From Erigeron canadensis (taxonomy: Eukaryota > Streptophyta > Magnoliopsida > Asterales > Asteraceae): DNA of 64,000 bases. The notes below the pieces were generated by a model. That model was not told where the DNA came from. It ran no database searches and saw nothing but the letters and a program-made list of their open reading frames with translations. This document shows positions 1 through 12,219 of the stretch, one piece after another. The stretch lies in NCBI RefSeq assembly GCF_010389155.1, contig NC_057763.1, positions 31,292,645-31,356,644 on the forward strand, given 5' to 3'. The translations under genes were made by a program, and so were the position numbers. Positions within the stretch are counted from its first letter, which is position 1; each line of letters begins with the position of its first letter.

Positions 1-544
1 ATGCAAATTCCTAAAACCAAATAATGCAAACTACACTCGCTTCATTTTTATTACCGAGTATTTTTTTTTACTATATTTGTTTGTCTCACAATAACTGTTG
101 TTTTTTTTTTCTTAAGAAAACATGATCTCATTTATTTATTAACAGCAACCATCATACACATGTTTTGAGAAATATATTCGTTGGATGACTTGTTGTTAGG
201 CGTGAGTCATCAGCACTTAGTAGAAGGAAGCCTCAACAATCCATCAGTAAGGATAAGTTAAGATAAGTTTGATGACTCATCACACATATAATAAATCATG
301 AGTAATCAGGGAAGAAAAAAATATACCAAAAGGTCACATGAAGGTCATGTGACCTATTACACGCTTTGAGAAAAATTATGTGTCAGGTGTTTTAGTTACA
401 TCAATTGCAGAGTACTTTTTCACCAATACAAGATTGACAATCTTCTACACGTCAACATCCTTATCTCGAAAAGTGTTGTCCTTCACCCCTCCTATAAAAG
501 ACAACATTTATGAAGACAATATATCATTACTTGCATATGCATAT
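1..544. other. AT-rich spacer at left edge
   Basis: No gene, RNA or clear repeat was recognised here. Short open frames exist but show no domain, splice structure or start context that would support coding. Confidence 0.5.
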
Positions 545-996
545 CGATGCTCGTATACTCGAAAAAAAATACATCTGGTCCGTCCCAAATTCGTCCATAA
601 TACCGACGGATTAGGGACGGCCAATATTTTAAGACCGCCGTAAATCCGTCGAAAAAAAATAAAATTTGTTCCGTCCCTAATAACGACGGATTAAGGACGA
701 TCATATTGAAGTCCTTCGTAAATCCGTCAAAAACATTTAAAGTTAGCGACTGATTTGGGACGAATATATTATATTAATATATTTGGATTTTTTTTTCCGA
801 TTGTTAATTTTTTCCGTCATAAATCCGTCAAAAAATTATATATTTAGGGACGAATTTCCGACGGTTTGTAGATCTGTTGGTAATCTGCCTCTAATCCGTC
901 ATAAATACTTTTGAATAAATTTAATTGACTTGTTGTCTGAAATCCGTCGGTAAGACATCGCTAACTAGGTCGAAAATATCAGATTTTCTAGTAGTG
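545..996. mobile_element. CACTA (En/Spm-like) transposon end, fragment
   Basis: The right border ends in CTAGTAGTG at 988-996, which on the other strand reads CACTACTAGAAAA, the classic CACTA terminus. The 450 bp inside carry many copies, in both orientations, of a CCGTC/GACGG-containing motif such as AAATCCGTC and GGGACGGA. Such dense subterminal repeats are the transposase-binding arrays of this superfamily. No matching left terminus or transposase was found, so this is a truncated or very diverged element. The left border is approximate. Confidence 0.6.
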
Positions 997-1229
997 CTAT
1001 AGTTGGTCTAAATTTCTAAGAAATATTTCTTGTAATTTATACTTTTGCACATGCATAGGTTGTAATGTTGTAAAACCAACCAGAGTCTTAGTAGATCTTT
1101 TCTTAATCCTCTCGCTATCGGTAAAGCAACTATGTACCTTTCTGTCGTGTAGACTCAGATTAAGCATTTGTATCGAAGATATATTGTATATTTACTTTTA
1201 TTTCTTACTCTATGTCCGTTATATTTTAA

Positions 1230-1515
1230 GTAAACATATAAGTGTAAAAAATAAAAACCATTTCTACTTTTCATCTCCACCTAATATAAATTAATGAAAT
1301 AATTTACAACATAAATCTCTCAATCCATAAAATAACTACACAATCATCTTTTACTTCAATTACTGTTACATTAATAATCACACCACCCGCGATTACCACC
1401 GCCACCGGCATCACCTCCGTTATCACCTATTGCCACCACCACCCGTTATTGCCGCCCCGCCTTACCGGATCACCATTGCCATCATTGTTGCTGCATTGCA
1501 CGTACATACGTCTGG
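1230..1515 (+). mobile_element. Helitron-like 3' end relic
   Basis: A stretch rich in CACCACC/GCCGCC triplets at 1381-1480 is followed by a degraded form of the GCCGCAACGCGCGGGTACC-type end seen more clearly near 28.1 kb and 10.5 kb. The similarity is by eye and weak here. The rest of 997-1840 holds no recognisable gene and includes a short AT microsatellite. Confidence 0.3.
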
Positions 1516-1840
1516 TTTTGCTAATTTACCTTTATTTAATATTTTACCAATCTTTTATAGTATTATATTTCAAAAGTCAAGTTGGTTTAACTGTATGGGG
1601 AAAAAAGGAAAAGATAAAGAAAATATTAGGGAACTATTGCGTTAAAAGAACTTAATTTATAAAAGTCACAGATAACATCATAGATAATGAATAACAGAAT
1701 ACGAAATATGTCCAAACATACACTATATATATATGTACTAGAGATTTGGATAATTAATCTAATTTTTGTAACAACTTATTATTTTATACAACTTCACCAC
1801 CTTAATTATGCTGTATGTGCACGTTGATTATATATTAAGA

Positions 1841-3996
1841 TCATACGGGTGTATGATGTGATGCACTTGGACTACCGCAAGCCGGAGGGATTATTTCGCC
1901 GACGATTTTCGGCTTGATATTAGAACACTGGGAGGTAGCAGCAGCTCCACCACTCTGTTTCAAGTTAATATTACTCAACTCCACATTCTCACACGGTGAT
2001 TCAGCGCTGCAATCAAACTTCACTGCCACCTTTGTTGCTGACGTTCCCTTGATGTTCTTATAGCTCACATTCGATATCTTTACCTTAGAAGGGCTTCCTT
2101 TCTGGTAGTTATATATATATATATATGTAATTAAGAAAGATTCAACTAAATATGTATATATAACATGTAGAAAAATTTGGAGAACTCGTGTGTTGATATG
2201 TGTGAAATAGATTTTGTAGAAAAAGCTAGAAAGTCAACAAAAGGTTTTGTAAAACCAGTGTGTCTAGGTTAATTTACAAACCCGGACTATGACTCAACCA
2301 AAGTCCCATGTTCTAAAACGTGGAGTATGCATGTTGAAGTCCGGGTCAGGCCCGTATGTGACATAAACCCAGACTCTGGGTTTCTGAACATGGGACTTTG
2401 GTTCATATATGAGGCATAGTCTGGGTTTGGGAAACCGGACTAAGTGCTTGCACAAATCTCTTTGTTGACTTCTTTGTCCCATAAATATGTTTCACAGAAA
2501 CACTACTTTTCCAAAATTTTGCATTATCTGTTTCACACCTTGCATGACTTAGCGGGGCAATAATTTTGATCAATAACAATGGGATTAGCCACTTTTTCCA
2601 TAATAATCTCTTCAAAATGGACATCATTAACGCTTCCAGGGTGAGCAGCAGCCCAACTCTTGATCCTGACTCCATTATCAGTGCCAATGAGGGTACAATT
2701 CTTGATCCAGATTCCATGAACAGGTCGTTCATTTGGGTTTTTACCTAGGCTTCCGATGCTGATGCCATGCCCTGGTCCGCAAGTCACCTTTTCCACACGG
2801 ACGTTCTCGCTTCGCTCACTAAAAGAAATGCAATCATCACCCGTCTTTATATTTGCATTTGTGATGTTGACCCCAATTAACCGCGACAAATGAATTCCAT
2901 CTGTGTTGGGACTATTTTTTGGAGCATTGATGGTGATGTGTTCAAGTGTGGTGTTGTCACAGCGTAATACTATGATATGGAAGTATTTGCTATTGACAGA
3001 CGTAACGTTTTTGATTAAAGAATGTTTGCAGAAGCCGAAATTGATATTCTGATCATATACCCAAAATCTGAAAGTTAGTTTTCCATGGAAATACTTATAG
3101 CAAAAACGAGTCAGCTCTTGGGTTAGTCTGTTCGCAAAACAAGTGGGACACCCAAGGTTACCAAAAAAAAAAGATATACTTACAGCTGGTATGTCGCATG
3201 ATGTTTGTTTATCGCCACATTTTTTATTCTTCCATGATTCTTGGCCTTGGCCGTCAAAAGTTCCACCGGTCATTGTCAACCTATCGACATACATGATTGA
3301 GATCCAAGTGCCGGTTTTAAATTTTTCAAGCTCTGGTGGTGCCTTAATGGTTGCTCCCGTGGCTTTGATCTCCATCGGACCCTTGCAAGGACCAGTCAAA
3401 TTAATGGGGGGAAATGCCATATAAGTCCCGGGTGGAAACACTATCCCGCTTGGTGCTGCTCCTGCGCATGCTTCTTTCCAAGCGTTATTTATAGCCTAAA
3501 TATGTACAGAAAACAAGCTAACATGATTATAGAATCAATATTATGTATAAGAATAATTATAAGCAAGAAAACATACAATGAAATAAAAGCATGAATAAGT
3601 ACTACATGTCTTAGTTTGACTTTTTTTGGTCATTTCCTTTTAACTTGGATTTTAAATATATTTGTTCGTGTTATATAAGACTGGATGTAAATGATATGTA
3701 TGGATTTAGTTTTAGGTGTGTTTTCTTTAATACAATTTCTATTAAGTATCATATAAAACAATATTAACACAAATATTTACGATCAAATTTGAAAAAAAAT
3801 ACTCAGAAAAAAACTTAGACATTTAAATTGGGACGGAAGGAGTACTATACTTGATTTATATGAGTATTCTTACCGGACCATCATCAGTTTTGCCATCTCC
3901 CTTGGCTCCTTTAGCTTTTATATCAACAAGACCAGCATGGTTCCTTGCAACTAATGCCATAAGAAAGAAACAACATATTGCTCTTATGTTGTCCAT
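1841..3996 (-). CDS. Exo-polygalacturonase, GH28 (tandem copy A)
   Basis: A secreted pectinase that by family hydrolyses terminal galacturonic acid from homogalacturonan in the cell wall; the sequence type is that of pollen exo-polygalacturonases. Exons, in transcript order, are 3996-3874, 3495-3184, 3048-2539 and 2101-1841, all joined in phase 0 to give 401 aa. The protein begins MDNIRAICC with a hydrophobic signal peptide ending near residue 21. All four GH28 active-site motifs are present: NTDG at about 193-196, GDDC at 215-218, GHG at 238-240 and RIK at 273-275. Cysteines typical of the family C-terminus lie in exon 4. It is the most downstream of three same-strand paralogues; exons 2 and 3 have exactly the same length as in copy B. 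No frame defect was found. Substrate and tissue are inferred from the family. Confidence 0.93.
3600..3843. mobile_element. Stowaway-like MITE in intron 1 of PG copy A
   Basis: The right end reads GGGACGGAAGGAGTA, the reverse of the usual Stowaway start TACTCCNTCCGTCCC with TA at the border. The two halves are roughly palindromic: GTCTTAGTTTGAC on the left against a diverged inverse around 3805-3830. It shares an internal motif, ATATTTACGATCAAA, with the element in intron 3 of copy C. The left border is approximate. Confidence 0.6.
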
Positions 3997-4887
3997 TTTT
4001 ATCAAAGTTCTAATTATTAGTTACTTGGGGCTCGCTTTACTTCTAATATAATCCATTGATGAAATTACGTACAGATGGTAACTGCGTATTTATCAACGTT
4101 GAAATATACCTAATTATCGAAGTAACCAATTTCATTATGGAACCATGCATTAATCCTTTTACTACGTACGATTACTAGCCGCTAAAGGGTATAGATTCGA
4201 TCTATCTTGAGTCCTTGACCTCTATGGTGATGACTTTTGAAGTACAGGGGACAATAAAAAGTGAGATTTACAACCAGGCTGTAGCTTGTATAGTTGATCG
4301 TAACGGTTACAACCCAAGGTAGTTAAGTTACTGAAGGTCTGAGATACCATACATCAGAGCATATATAAGGGAGATTGCAGATTGACATATATAATAAAAG
4401 TATTTGATTTATAAGTTTATGTTCTGAAGGATTTCTATTCCATCTGAGGATTTTTTCGACAGAGAAGAGAGGGTAAAATCAATGAATTCTGTTATCCTCG
4501 ACATACATAAGCCAACAATGTCTAATTTGTATGGACCGTGAAACTTTTATTTTGGGGAGAAATCTGAACCAAGCTAATTGTGATGCCGGAACAGAATTTT
4601 AGAGCCCGCACCAAGCTTTCCAAGTGAGGAGATTTTTAGTATCGATATTATCTTTTGGAGATGTTGATACCGATTCATAGAATCTAACATAGAATAAGTC
4701 CATTTTCATTGCTGAAGAATCATAAATAATATACAGCATTCGAGACAATGAATAAGCTATATATATCCAATTGTAAAAAATTACACATACTATATATGTA
4801 CTAGATATCTTGCTAGTCCATAATATCAATACAACTTATTTTATAGGACCATATATGCTACAAAAGGACATCAATTGATTAATTTGG
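3997..4887. other. Spacer between PG copies A and B
   Basis: It holds the promoter of copy A and the 3' region of copy B. A TATA-like element on the minus strand (GATAAATAC, about 4087-4096) lies 90 bp upstream of the copy A start; another AT box lies near 4362-4372. No open frame here resembles a gene. Confidence 0.45.
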
Positions 4888-6483
4888 TCATACGGCTGTA
4901 CGTGGGCCACTTGGACAAGCCGGAGGGATAACTTGACCAACGACTTTTGGTTTTACGTTAGCACACTGGGAGGTAGCAATTGCTCCTCCTTGTTGTGTTA
5001 AGTTAATGTCTGCCAACTCCACATTGTTACATGGCGATCCTGCGCTACAATCAAACTTGACTGCAACCTTTGTTGATGATGATCCCTTGATCTTTCTATA
5101 GCTTACATTTGATATCTTTACTTTTGATGGACCACCTTTCTGGTATGTAATCATGTAATTCAAATGAAATAATTGTTGATTAGTGACAACCATTTTAGTG
5201 ACTGCATTAAAAGTATAACTAAATTCGAGTTTTCAATGGTTTTTTAGGTGCCCATTTTAGGAAGTGTCGCGTTCTTGATTGTTAAATACCTTGCACGCAT
5301 GCCCGGGACAATAGTTTTGATCAATAATAATGGGATTAGCAACTTTTTCCATGATAATATCTTCGAAATGCACATCATTAACGATTCCAGGTTCAGCGGC
5401 AGGCCAACTTTTAATCCTGACACCGTTATCAGTGCCAATGAGGGTACAATCCTTGACCCAGACTCCTTGTACAGGTTGTTCATTTGGGAATTTTCCTAGG
5501 CTTCCGATGCTGATACCATGCCCTGGCCCACAAGTCACCTTATCCACACGGATATTGCTTGCTCCATCACCAAAAGAAATGCAATCATCACCCGTTTTTA
5601 TAACTGAGTTTGTTATGTTAAGCCCTTTTATCCGTGCTAGATGAATTCCATCTGTGTTACGACTATTTCCTGGAGCAGTGATGGTAAGGTGATCAAGTGT
5701 GGTGTTGTCACAGCCTAATATTGCAATGTGAAAGTACTTGCTGTTAATAGACGTTAAGTTTTTGATTAATGAATTTTTGCAAAAGCCGAATCTGATATTC
5801 TGCAAAAAGGGGTAGAAAAAATCAGACAGATATGTTGGCATGACAAATTGCTAAACCCAAACTTTACAAGTTTAGGTGAAATATATAGAAATACTTACAA
5901 CTGGTGGTTGACATGTTGTTTGTTTACTATTGCAATTTGAATTTTTCCATGCTACTTGGCCTTGGCCATCATAAGTACCTCCTGTCATAGTCAATCTATC
6001 AATAAAAGTTATCATGATCCAAGTATCGGTTTTAAACTTTTCAGGCTCCGGTGGTGCCTTTATGGTTGCTCCGGTGGCCTTGATCTCAATCGGACCCTTG
6101 CAAGGACCACTCAATTGAATAGGGGGGAATGCCATATAAGTCCCGGGTGGAATCACTAGTGAGCTAGGCGGTGGTGCGGCACATGCCTCTTTCCAAGCGT
6201 TCATTATTGCCTACGTACCAAATACAAATTAGCACTATATATCATCAATAGGCAATATATGTAAGTATATATAAAATACAAATGTTATTTTCAGTGTTTT
6301 GCCGAAAGGTTTTTAATACAACTCGCTGTTAAAAGAATTAGTACGTACCGGGCCATCATCAGTTATGCCATCGCCCTTGGCTCCTTTTGCTTTTACATCC
6401 ACAACAACAGCTTGGTTCCTTGCAAACAATGCCATAAGAAAGAGGTAACATATTGCTTTTGAGGTGAAATTTATGTTGTCCAT
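4888..6483 (-). CDS. Exo-polygalacturonase, GH28 (tandem copy B)
   Basis: Paralogue of copy A with the same four-exon layout: 6483-6349, 6210-5899, 5799-5290 and 5139-4888, giving 402 aa. I chose the ATG at 6483 (MDNINFTSK) because it aligns with the MDNI start of copy A; an in-frame ATG at 6525 would add 14 residues ahead of the signal peptide. Catalytic motifs are intact: NTDG about 197-200, GDDC 219-222, GHG 242-244 and RIK 277-279. Exons 2 and 3 are 312 and 510 nt, identical in length to copy A, and intron positions match exactly, so the genes arose by tandem duplication. The expected role is apoplastic release of galacturonic acid from pectin. Copies A and B look like the closer pair, since both keep His-Leu after NTDGI. 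Confidence 0.93.
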
Positions 6484-8085
6484 TATCATTGAAGTTCCAA
6501 TATATTTAGATATTTTATTGAGCATGTCACAGATGAATTTATCGAAGTTGAGATATGCCTAAGTTTATAGAAGTAGTATTCCATTTCCTATTAAGCTTTT
6601 AAATGGCCTATTTTTCGGTCAATAGTATAGTTTAATATGTAATGTAATTTTTTTTGAAAATTTATTTTTGAGGTCCGTGACTTTCAGTCCCCTAATTATT
6701 TTTCAAATGTTATTTCTCGATCTCGTCACTTTCGACCCCTACTTTTGGTCTCAAGCTCCACCACTGGCCGTTAGAACCATGGTCCATTGATAATTGAATG
6801 GGATTTGTCTGTATATTATACGAGTATTTGACACGTACTGCTTTAAGATGAAAGAAAAAAGTTTGAAGCTAGGTTATGGGTCTAATACGTAGGACGATTG
6901 CACCTCTGAATTGGGGCAAAATTGGCCAACAAAAGCGTGTATTCCAAACTTTAATTTATTTTCTTATGAAAATTGAAATTAAATATATGAAAGTTTAGTT
7001 ATAGGCCCAATTGGTTTCGTTTAGGACTCTTTAGAACCAAGAAGATCGATTTTACGGTTCTTAAGCTTAGGCATGTTCACCTAAAAATGTCACTGCAACT
7101 GCCTAACTACTAAAATTATTTACTTTGGTTTGCTAATTACAGTTTCTACTTATCCAGAAGGACGGGAAAAAAATTAACATCTTAGTTTCGTTTATCTTTG
7201 TGTTTAAATTATCCAAGAGTTAACATATCTTAATATTTTGTATTCTAAAATTGTGAAATTTTATAAATACAATAAACTAGCAAGTAGCTAAAGTATCTAA
7301 TTAAAAAAAAACAGTTAGCTCCACTACTATACGTACACACGGCACCTTCAATTTCTTTAGGGCAAATTCGATCAAGAAACCAATTGACAAACTGAGCTAT
7401 AAACACATAACTTGGTATATTCATATTCATATGTAAATGATACATGTAGACAAATTTTCATATTTTTAATACTTTTCTTCATTCTCGTATGAACTTTTAT
7501 AATTCAGACACATCTTTTGATGTATTACTTGATCGCTTGTCTCTCTATTTTATTTTATTTTTTAATTCAGAAATTATTTGGCTTCAACTTAATATAGTAA
7601 GAGATAACAATTCAACGAATATACAACGTATATTCCAAATACAGACTACCTTGAGGGGTGGAACCCACATAAACTTTAGGGCTATGAGTCGGTTAAATTC
7701 ATATAGTTCAAGTTTTTGAAAAATGATATATCTTTTACCCACAATGAAAAATTAACTATATGAATAAAAAATATATATATATCAGTAATGAATTCATGAA
7801 AACATTATGATGAGAATTTTTTTAACATCAGTAAACTAGCTAATTCCATTTCTTTTGCAGCACTAATGATATTCAAATGAAATAGTCCAATATCGTATAT
7901 ACTGTAAATGTATATCCATAGAAATACACCTCCGTACGTAGTATCTGAATATTCACTTCATCAACATTCCGAAATTTTTTTGGACGGTTGAATTCCGAAC
8001 CACTTCAGTTGGTCTAACTTATTAGTGCATCCGGCCAGGCTCCAATTAATTGATGATGGAGCAATATTGGAAGTTAAACATTTGT
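6484..8085. other. Spacer between PG copies B and C
   Basis: A 1.6-kb AT-rich interval containing the copy B promoter and the 3' region of copy C. No coding region, RNA gene or bounded transposon could be supported; short open frames on both strands look random. Confidence 0.45.
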
Positions 8086-10248
8086 CTAACTGGTTGTGCC
8101 TGGACAAGCAGGGGGGATGTTTTGACCAACAACTTTAGGCTTTACATTAGAACACTCGGAGACGGCCATTCCCCCTCCTTTGACTGTCAAGTTGATATCG
8201 GCCACTTCCACGTTCTCGCAGGGTGTTCCGGCACTGCAAGCAAGCTTTATCGCCACCTTAGTTTTCGACGTTCCCCTTATGTTCCTAAAACTCACATTTG
8301 ATAGCTTCACTTTTGATGGTGCACCTTTCTGGTAGTAGTCATATGATCATAAACAAAAATTTAATTTACCTCAAATTTTAATTTACGGGAACCTCTACTA
8401 TAAATTATGCAGATACACTTCTAGTAGTACTATGACATAAAATATTTTAATTTTCTCGTCCCATTCTAAATGAGCAAATTTGAGTCTTCTGTTTTCAACT
8501 TTGACAGTAAATATCTTTGTTTGTATTATACAACACTTCACATAAAATATATGAATGAATTGTGTTTTAAGTATACTTTTCATTGACATAATTTTCATCA
8601 ACTACAATATAACACAAACAAAGATATTTACGATCAAAATATGAGATCGATTTAAAATGGGACGAATGAAGTAATTGTTATGGTTATACCTGACAAGTAT
8701 CATGAGGACAATATTCTTGATCAATCAATATTGGATTTCCCACATTTTCCATGATAATATCTTCAAAATGCACATCGCTAGCGATTCCTGGGTGAGAAGC
8801 TGGCCAACTTTTTATCCTGACTCCATTATCAGTGCCATTGATGGTGCAATTCTTGATATATATTCCTTCTACAGGTTCTTCATTCGGATATTTACCTAGG
8901 CTTCCGATACTAATACCATGTCCCGGTCCGCACGTCACTTTCTCTATAAGGACGTTTTTGCTTCCATCGCCAAAAGAAATGCAATCATCGCCGGTTCTTA
9001 TTTTTGAATTTGTGATGTTGAGCCCATTTAACCGCGCGATACCATCGGTGTTGACACTACTTCTGGGTGCATCAATGGTGATATTTTCAAAGGTGCTATT
9101 GTGACAGCCCCATAAAGCTATGTGGAAGTTTTTGCTATTGGCAGATGTGAAGTCTTTAAATAATGAATTTTTGAGGTGACTTAATCTTAGATTCTGGAAA
9201 TGAAAAGAGGAAGGTTTGCAAGTTAACATAAAGGAAGATGTTTGGTTTTGCATTATTTTAGTGAAGGAAAGGAGGAAAAACTACGCACTACTGTCTTTCA
9301 CGGGTTTTGAGCCCTCAATAACTCGACAGTGTATATAGGAAGTTAAGATGTTGTCAGACCTTATATCTACCTAGGCAGAAAGACTACTTTCAATATATAC
9401 TTAAATGGTAAAAAAAGACCTCCGACCTTTAAAAAGAATGAGGTCTATCACTGATCCAAATTAACCACGCTTTTGCATTATTTTACTCATTGTCTTAAAA
9501 AAAAAATTGAATTTAAGGAAAAAATTATTAATACGAATATTATAAAACCGGACTAGCAGGATACTAGCTAGAATTGGCATAGTATAGAGTAAAGATACAA
9601 AATTTGAGAAATTAACAAGTAAATGATTTTTAAATGCAATCCAATTTTTTTTAAATTTGAAATAGACAAGCTAGGTTTCAAAGAAACACTTACGACTGGT
9701 ATTTGGCAAGTCATTTGGGAATCATGGCATTTGGTACTCTTCCATGTTTCATGACCTTGGCCGTCGAATGTACCACCGGTCAAAGTCAACATTTTTATAT
9801 TCTCAATAGTAATCCAGCTATCGTTTTTGAACACGGCAAGCTCAGGTGGGGCCTTTATAGTGGCTCCGGTGGCCTTGATCTCAATCGGACCCTTGCATGG
9901 ACCACGTAACTTAATGGCGTGTGATAAATAAGTGCCTGGTGGAATCAACATCGAGCTAGGTGGTGATGCTCCACAAGCTTCGTACCAAGCGTTCTCTATT
10001 GCCTAAATTTTAAGCAAAATGGTAACTATGTACGTCAACTTCCAAACATACAATAGTTAATGAGCAGAAAACATCAACATAAAACACTTCAGCAAGAATT
10101 TACGTATGTAAATAAATATTACCATTCCGTCATTAGTTTTGCCATCACCCGTGGCACCTTTAGTTTTTACATCAACTACGACAGCATGGTTCCTCGCAAC
10201 CAATGCGATAGAAAACAAGCAACATATGGTTCTTTGAACATAGCCCAT
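8086..10248 (-). CDS. Exo-polygalacturonase, GH28 (tandem copy C, diverged)
   Basis: Third tandem GH28 gene, exons 10248-10123, 10002-9694, 9193-8690 and 8328-8086, 393 aa. The signal peptide lies in MGYVQRTICCLFSIALVARNH. The motifs NTDG (about 193-196), GDDC (213-216), GHG (236-238) and RIK (271-273) are all present. Exon 2 lacks one codon and exon 3 lacks two relative to copies A and B. The exon 3 gap is striking: A and B read NTDGIHL but C reads NTDGIARL, so the His-Leu pair directly after the first catalytic motif is missing. Intron 2 has grown to 500 bp and intron 3 carries a MITE. Frames and splice sites are otherwise intact, so the gene is probably expressed, but activity or substrate preference could differ. 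Confidence 0.9.
8425..8672. mobile_element. Stowaway-like MITE in intron 3 of PG copy C
   Basis: The arms are inverted: TCTCGTCCCATTCTAAATGA near 8455-8474 against AAAATGGGACGAATGAAGTA at 8653-8672, and inner arms AAATATCTTTGTTTG (8510-8524) against CAAACAAAGATATTT (8615-8629). This is the same family as the element in intron 1 of copy A. The left border is approximate. Confidence 0.65.
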
Positions 10249-11284
10249 TTTTGTGTAACTTTTCTATCTGGGTTAATGACATAAAATAACAATATACTTT
10301 TTCAAATGTCCCTTTTGTTACAACTTATAACTTCTTTTATCTTTACTCTCTAGTAAAGCAAATCCCCCCACACTCTATTAAATATTTCTGTCTTTGAAAT
10401 ACCTTATTTGCCCTTAGACTTTTTTGTTTTTTTTCTTTACATAACTACCCAAAATCCCTAATAAAGCAGACCGTCTTCCCCACTACTGTCGCCGCATTGC
10501 GCGGGTACCATGCTCGTTCTTAATTAAGAACCTAACCTAATTATAAGTTGGCACTAGTGTCCCCTGCTGAAAAACTTGTGAGAATTAATCTGATCATGTG
10601 CAAACATAGATAATCCTTGTTTAACTTCTAAGCCCTAAGATTATTAATTAATGGACCCTTCTTCGTATACACGTTGAATTAAAGCAAAAACACATGTACT
10701 TATATGGCTGCTTATGACCAGCCAATAAGTTCATTAGACAACCCTTTACTTTATTGAATAAACCAGCAAAGAAAACTAGAAGGAAGAACACGTAAAGAGA
10801 ACAAGAACCAAAAGAGAGAGTATTGGCCCAATTATATCTTCTTTATCAATAGAAAGATACAATTCGTATGGGTACATGGGATATCATTTCGGCTGCCCCA
10901 CCCCTCTATTTATAGAGGGTATGGTAATTCCTAGTAAATATTAATAACTTATGAATAGTTCAAGCAAAAAAGATTTAAGTAACTCCCAATATGTTCTTTA
11001 CGGGTTATGGGTTTTAGTGTCGTCTTTAACTGTGTAAAATAAAATATACTCTCTTACCAACTAAGAGGATGCTAGGATCGCGAGCTAGGTGTTCATTTAA
11101 TTTATCTTTTTCCTTTCGTTCCAGATAACTATAGAAGACTTTAATTTAATTTGGACTTTTAAATTAGAAAACACTACAAGAGAAACCAAGTTGGATTGCC
11201 TCCTTTCAACTCTGTACTCTGACACATCATATCATAGCTTAACGAGCTGTACGTGTTGCAAACTAGATTCGTATACGTACAGTT
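10249..11284. other. Spacer upstream of PG copy C, with repeat relics
   Basis: It contains the copy C promoter. From about 10349 to 10516 lies a Helitron-like segment ending in GCCGCATTGCGCGGGTACC. At 10901-10918 a minus-strand CTATAAATAG box inside CCTC...GAGG resembles the promoter of an LTR; the rest of that LTR was not delimited. No gene was found. Confidence 0.4.
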
Positions 11285-11520
11285 ACTCACAAAGCATAAG
11301 TTTCAACTGACCCATTTGAGTTTGTTAAAGAAAATAAATCTAGAACACCAATCATGCATGCCCGACTCACCAATTTTAAGTGCCCAAGAAACCAATAAAT
11401 TAGAAGATGTGGTAGAACCCTGAATGCTATGTTGATGCTACGTACTATACCATTCAAGTGAGGATGGTTCCAATGAATTGAAGATGGCAATTTAAAACAG
11501 AGAAAGGAACACGCAATTTA
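11285..11520 (-). pseudogene. Degraded DOMON exon fragment (relic of a third CYBDOM copy)
   Basis: The minus-strand frame 11490-11287 reads like the middle of the DOMON exon of the neighbouring genes. It keeps HWNHPHLNG where the intact copy has LHWNYYNTNG, NIAFR for DVAFR, ACMIGVLDLFSLTNSNGSVETY for GMINAQALVALPTPNGSIEAY, and the spacing between these blocks. It has no start, signal peptide or b561 part. Homology seems to continue upstream to about 11520 (cf. AAACAG-AAAG-AACAC). It lies just beyond the 3' flank of the intact gene at 12.2-13.8 kb on the same strand, so it marks an older, decayed duplicate. Confidence 0.7.
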
Positions 11521-11810
11521 TCTTTATATTTCGTTTCTTAAAAACGCATAGTTGTTACAGCTAACTTAATTTGAGCATAACAAACGGCTAATGTTGATAT
11601 CAGAATCCCAAATCACATTTGAGACTAATCTACCCGTTTAAGGGATCGATCCAACTTTACAAATTAAAATCAATTACCTCTTTTATGTACATTTATCAAA
11701 ACACGAAAACTATCTTAATTAAAAAGTGTAAAGTGAGGAAGTAGATTAGTAGATTACTAATTAAGAAAGATATTGAACTGGTCAATATATAGGTAGGCCA
11801 TATGGGCATA

Positions 11811-11935
11811 AATGTCATTAATTTGTTAATCTCAAAACTGGGCACAGACACCAATCCATCCCAACTTTCTGGTTAAACTCCACTGCAGTGATGATACTAC
11901 AGAGGAACTGGGGAAGTTTGTTAAGAAAACCATGA
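11811..11935. repeat. Paralogous 3' flank, copy 1 (matches 24853-24965)
   Basis: This block and 24853-24965 share a long stretch, including ATCCCAACTTTCTGGTTAAA / TCATCCCAACTTTCTAGTTAAA and CTGCAGTGATGATACTACAG. Each lies the same distance beyond the stop codon of one of the two CYBDOM genes. It is the non-coding tail of the duplicated unit. Confidence 0.75.
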
Positions 11936-12219
11936 AATATACCAACTGACTAACTAAAGGGTCCCTCATTAGTAGTATCGAATAAGGAGTGACTCAAACA
12001 AAACGTTAACAACTCAAATTTCTTAATATAAACATGAAGATGTATACACACAACCATATATAAATCTCAAAAAACAAATACCAGTCGAAAGGAAATTAAT
12101 AACTCTCAACATCCAAAAGGTACGGTGCAACAATAATATATCCAACCATATATGACATCTAAGAAAACAGATACCTTCCTTCTCCCCCATCTACAATGGA
12201 AGACCAGATCACACATTAG

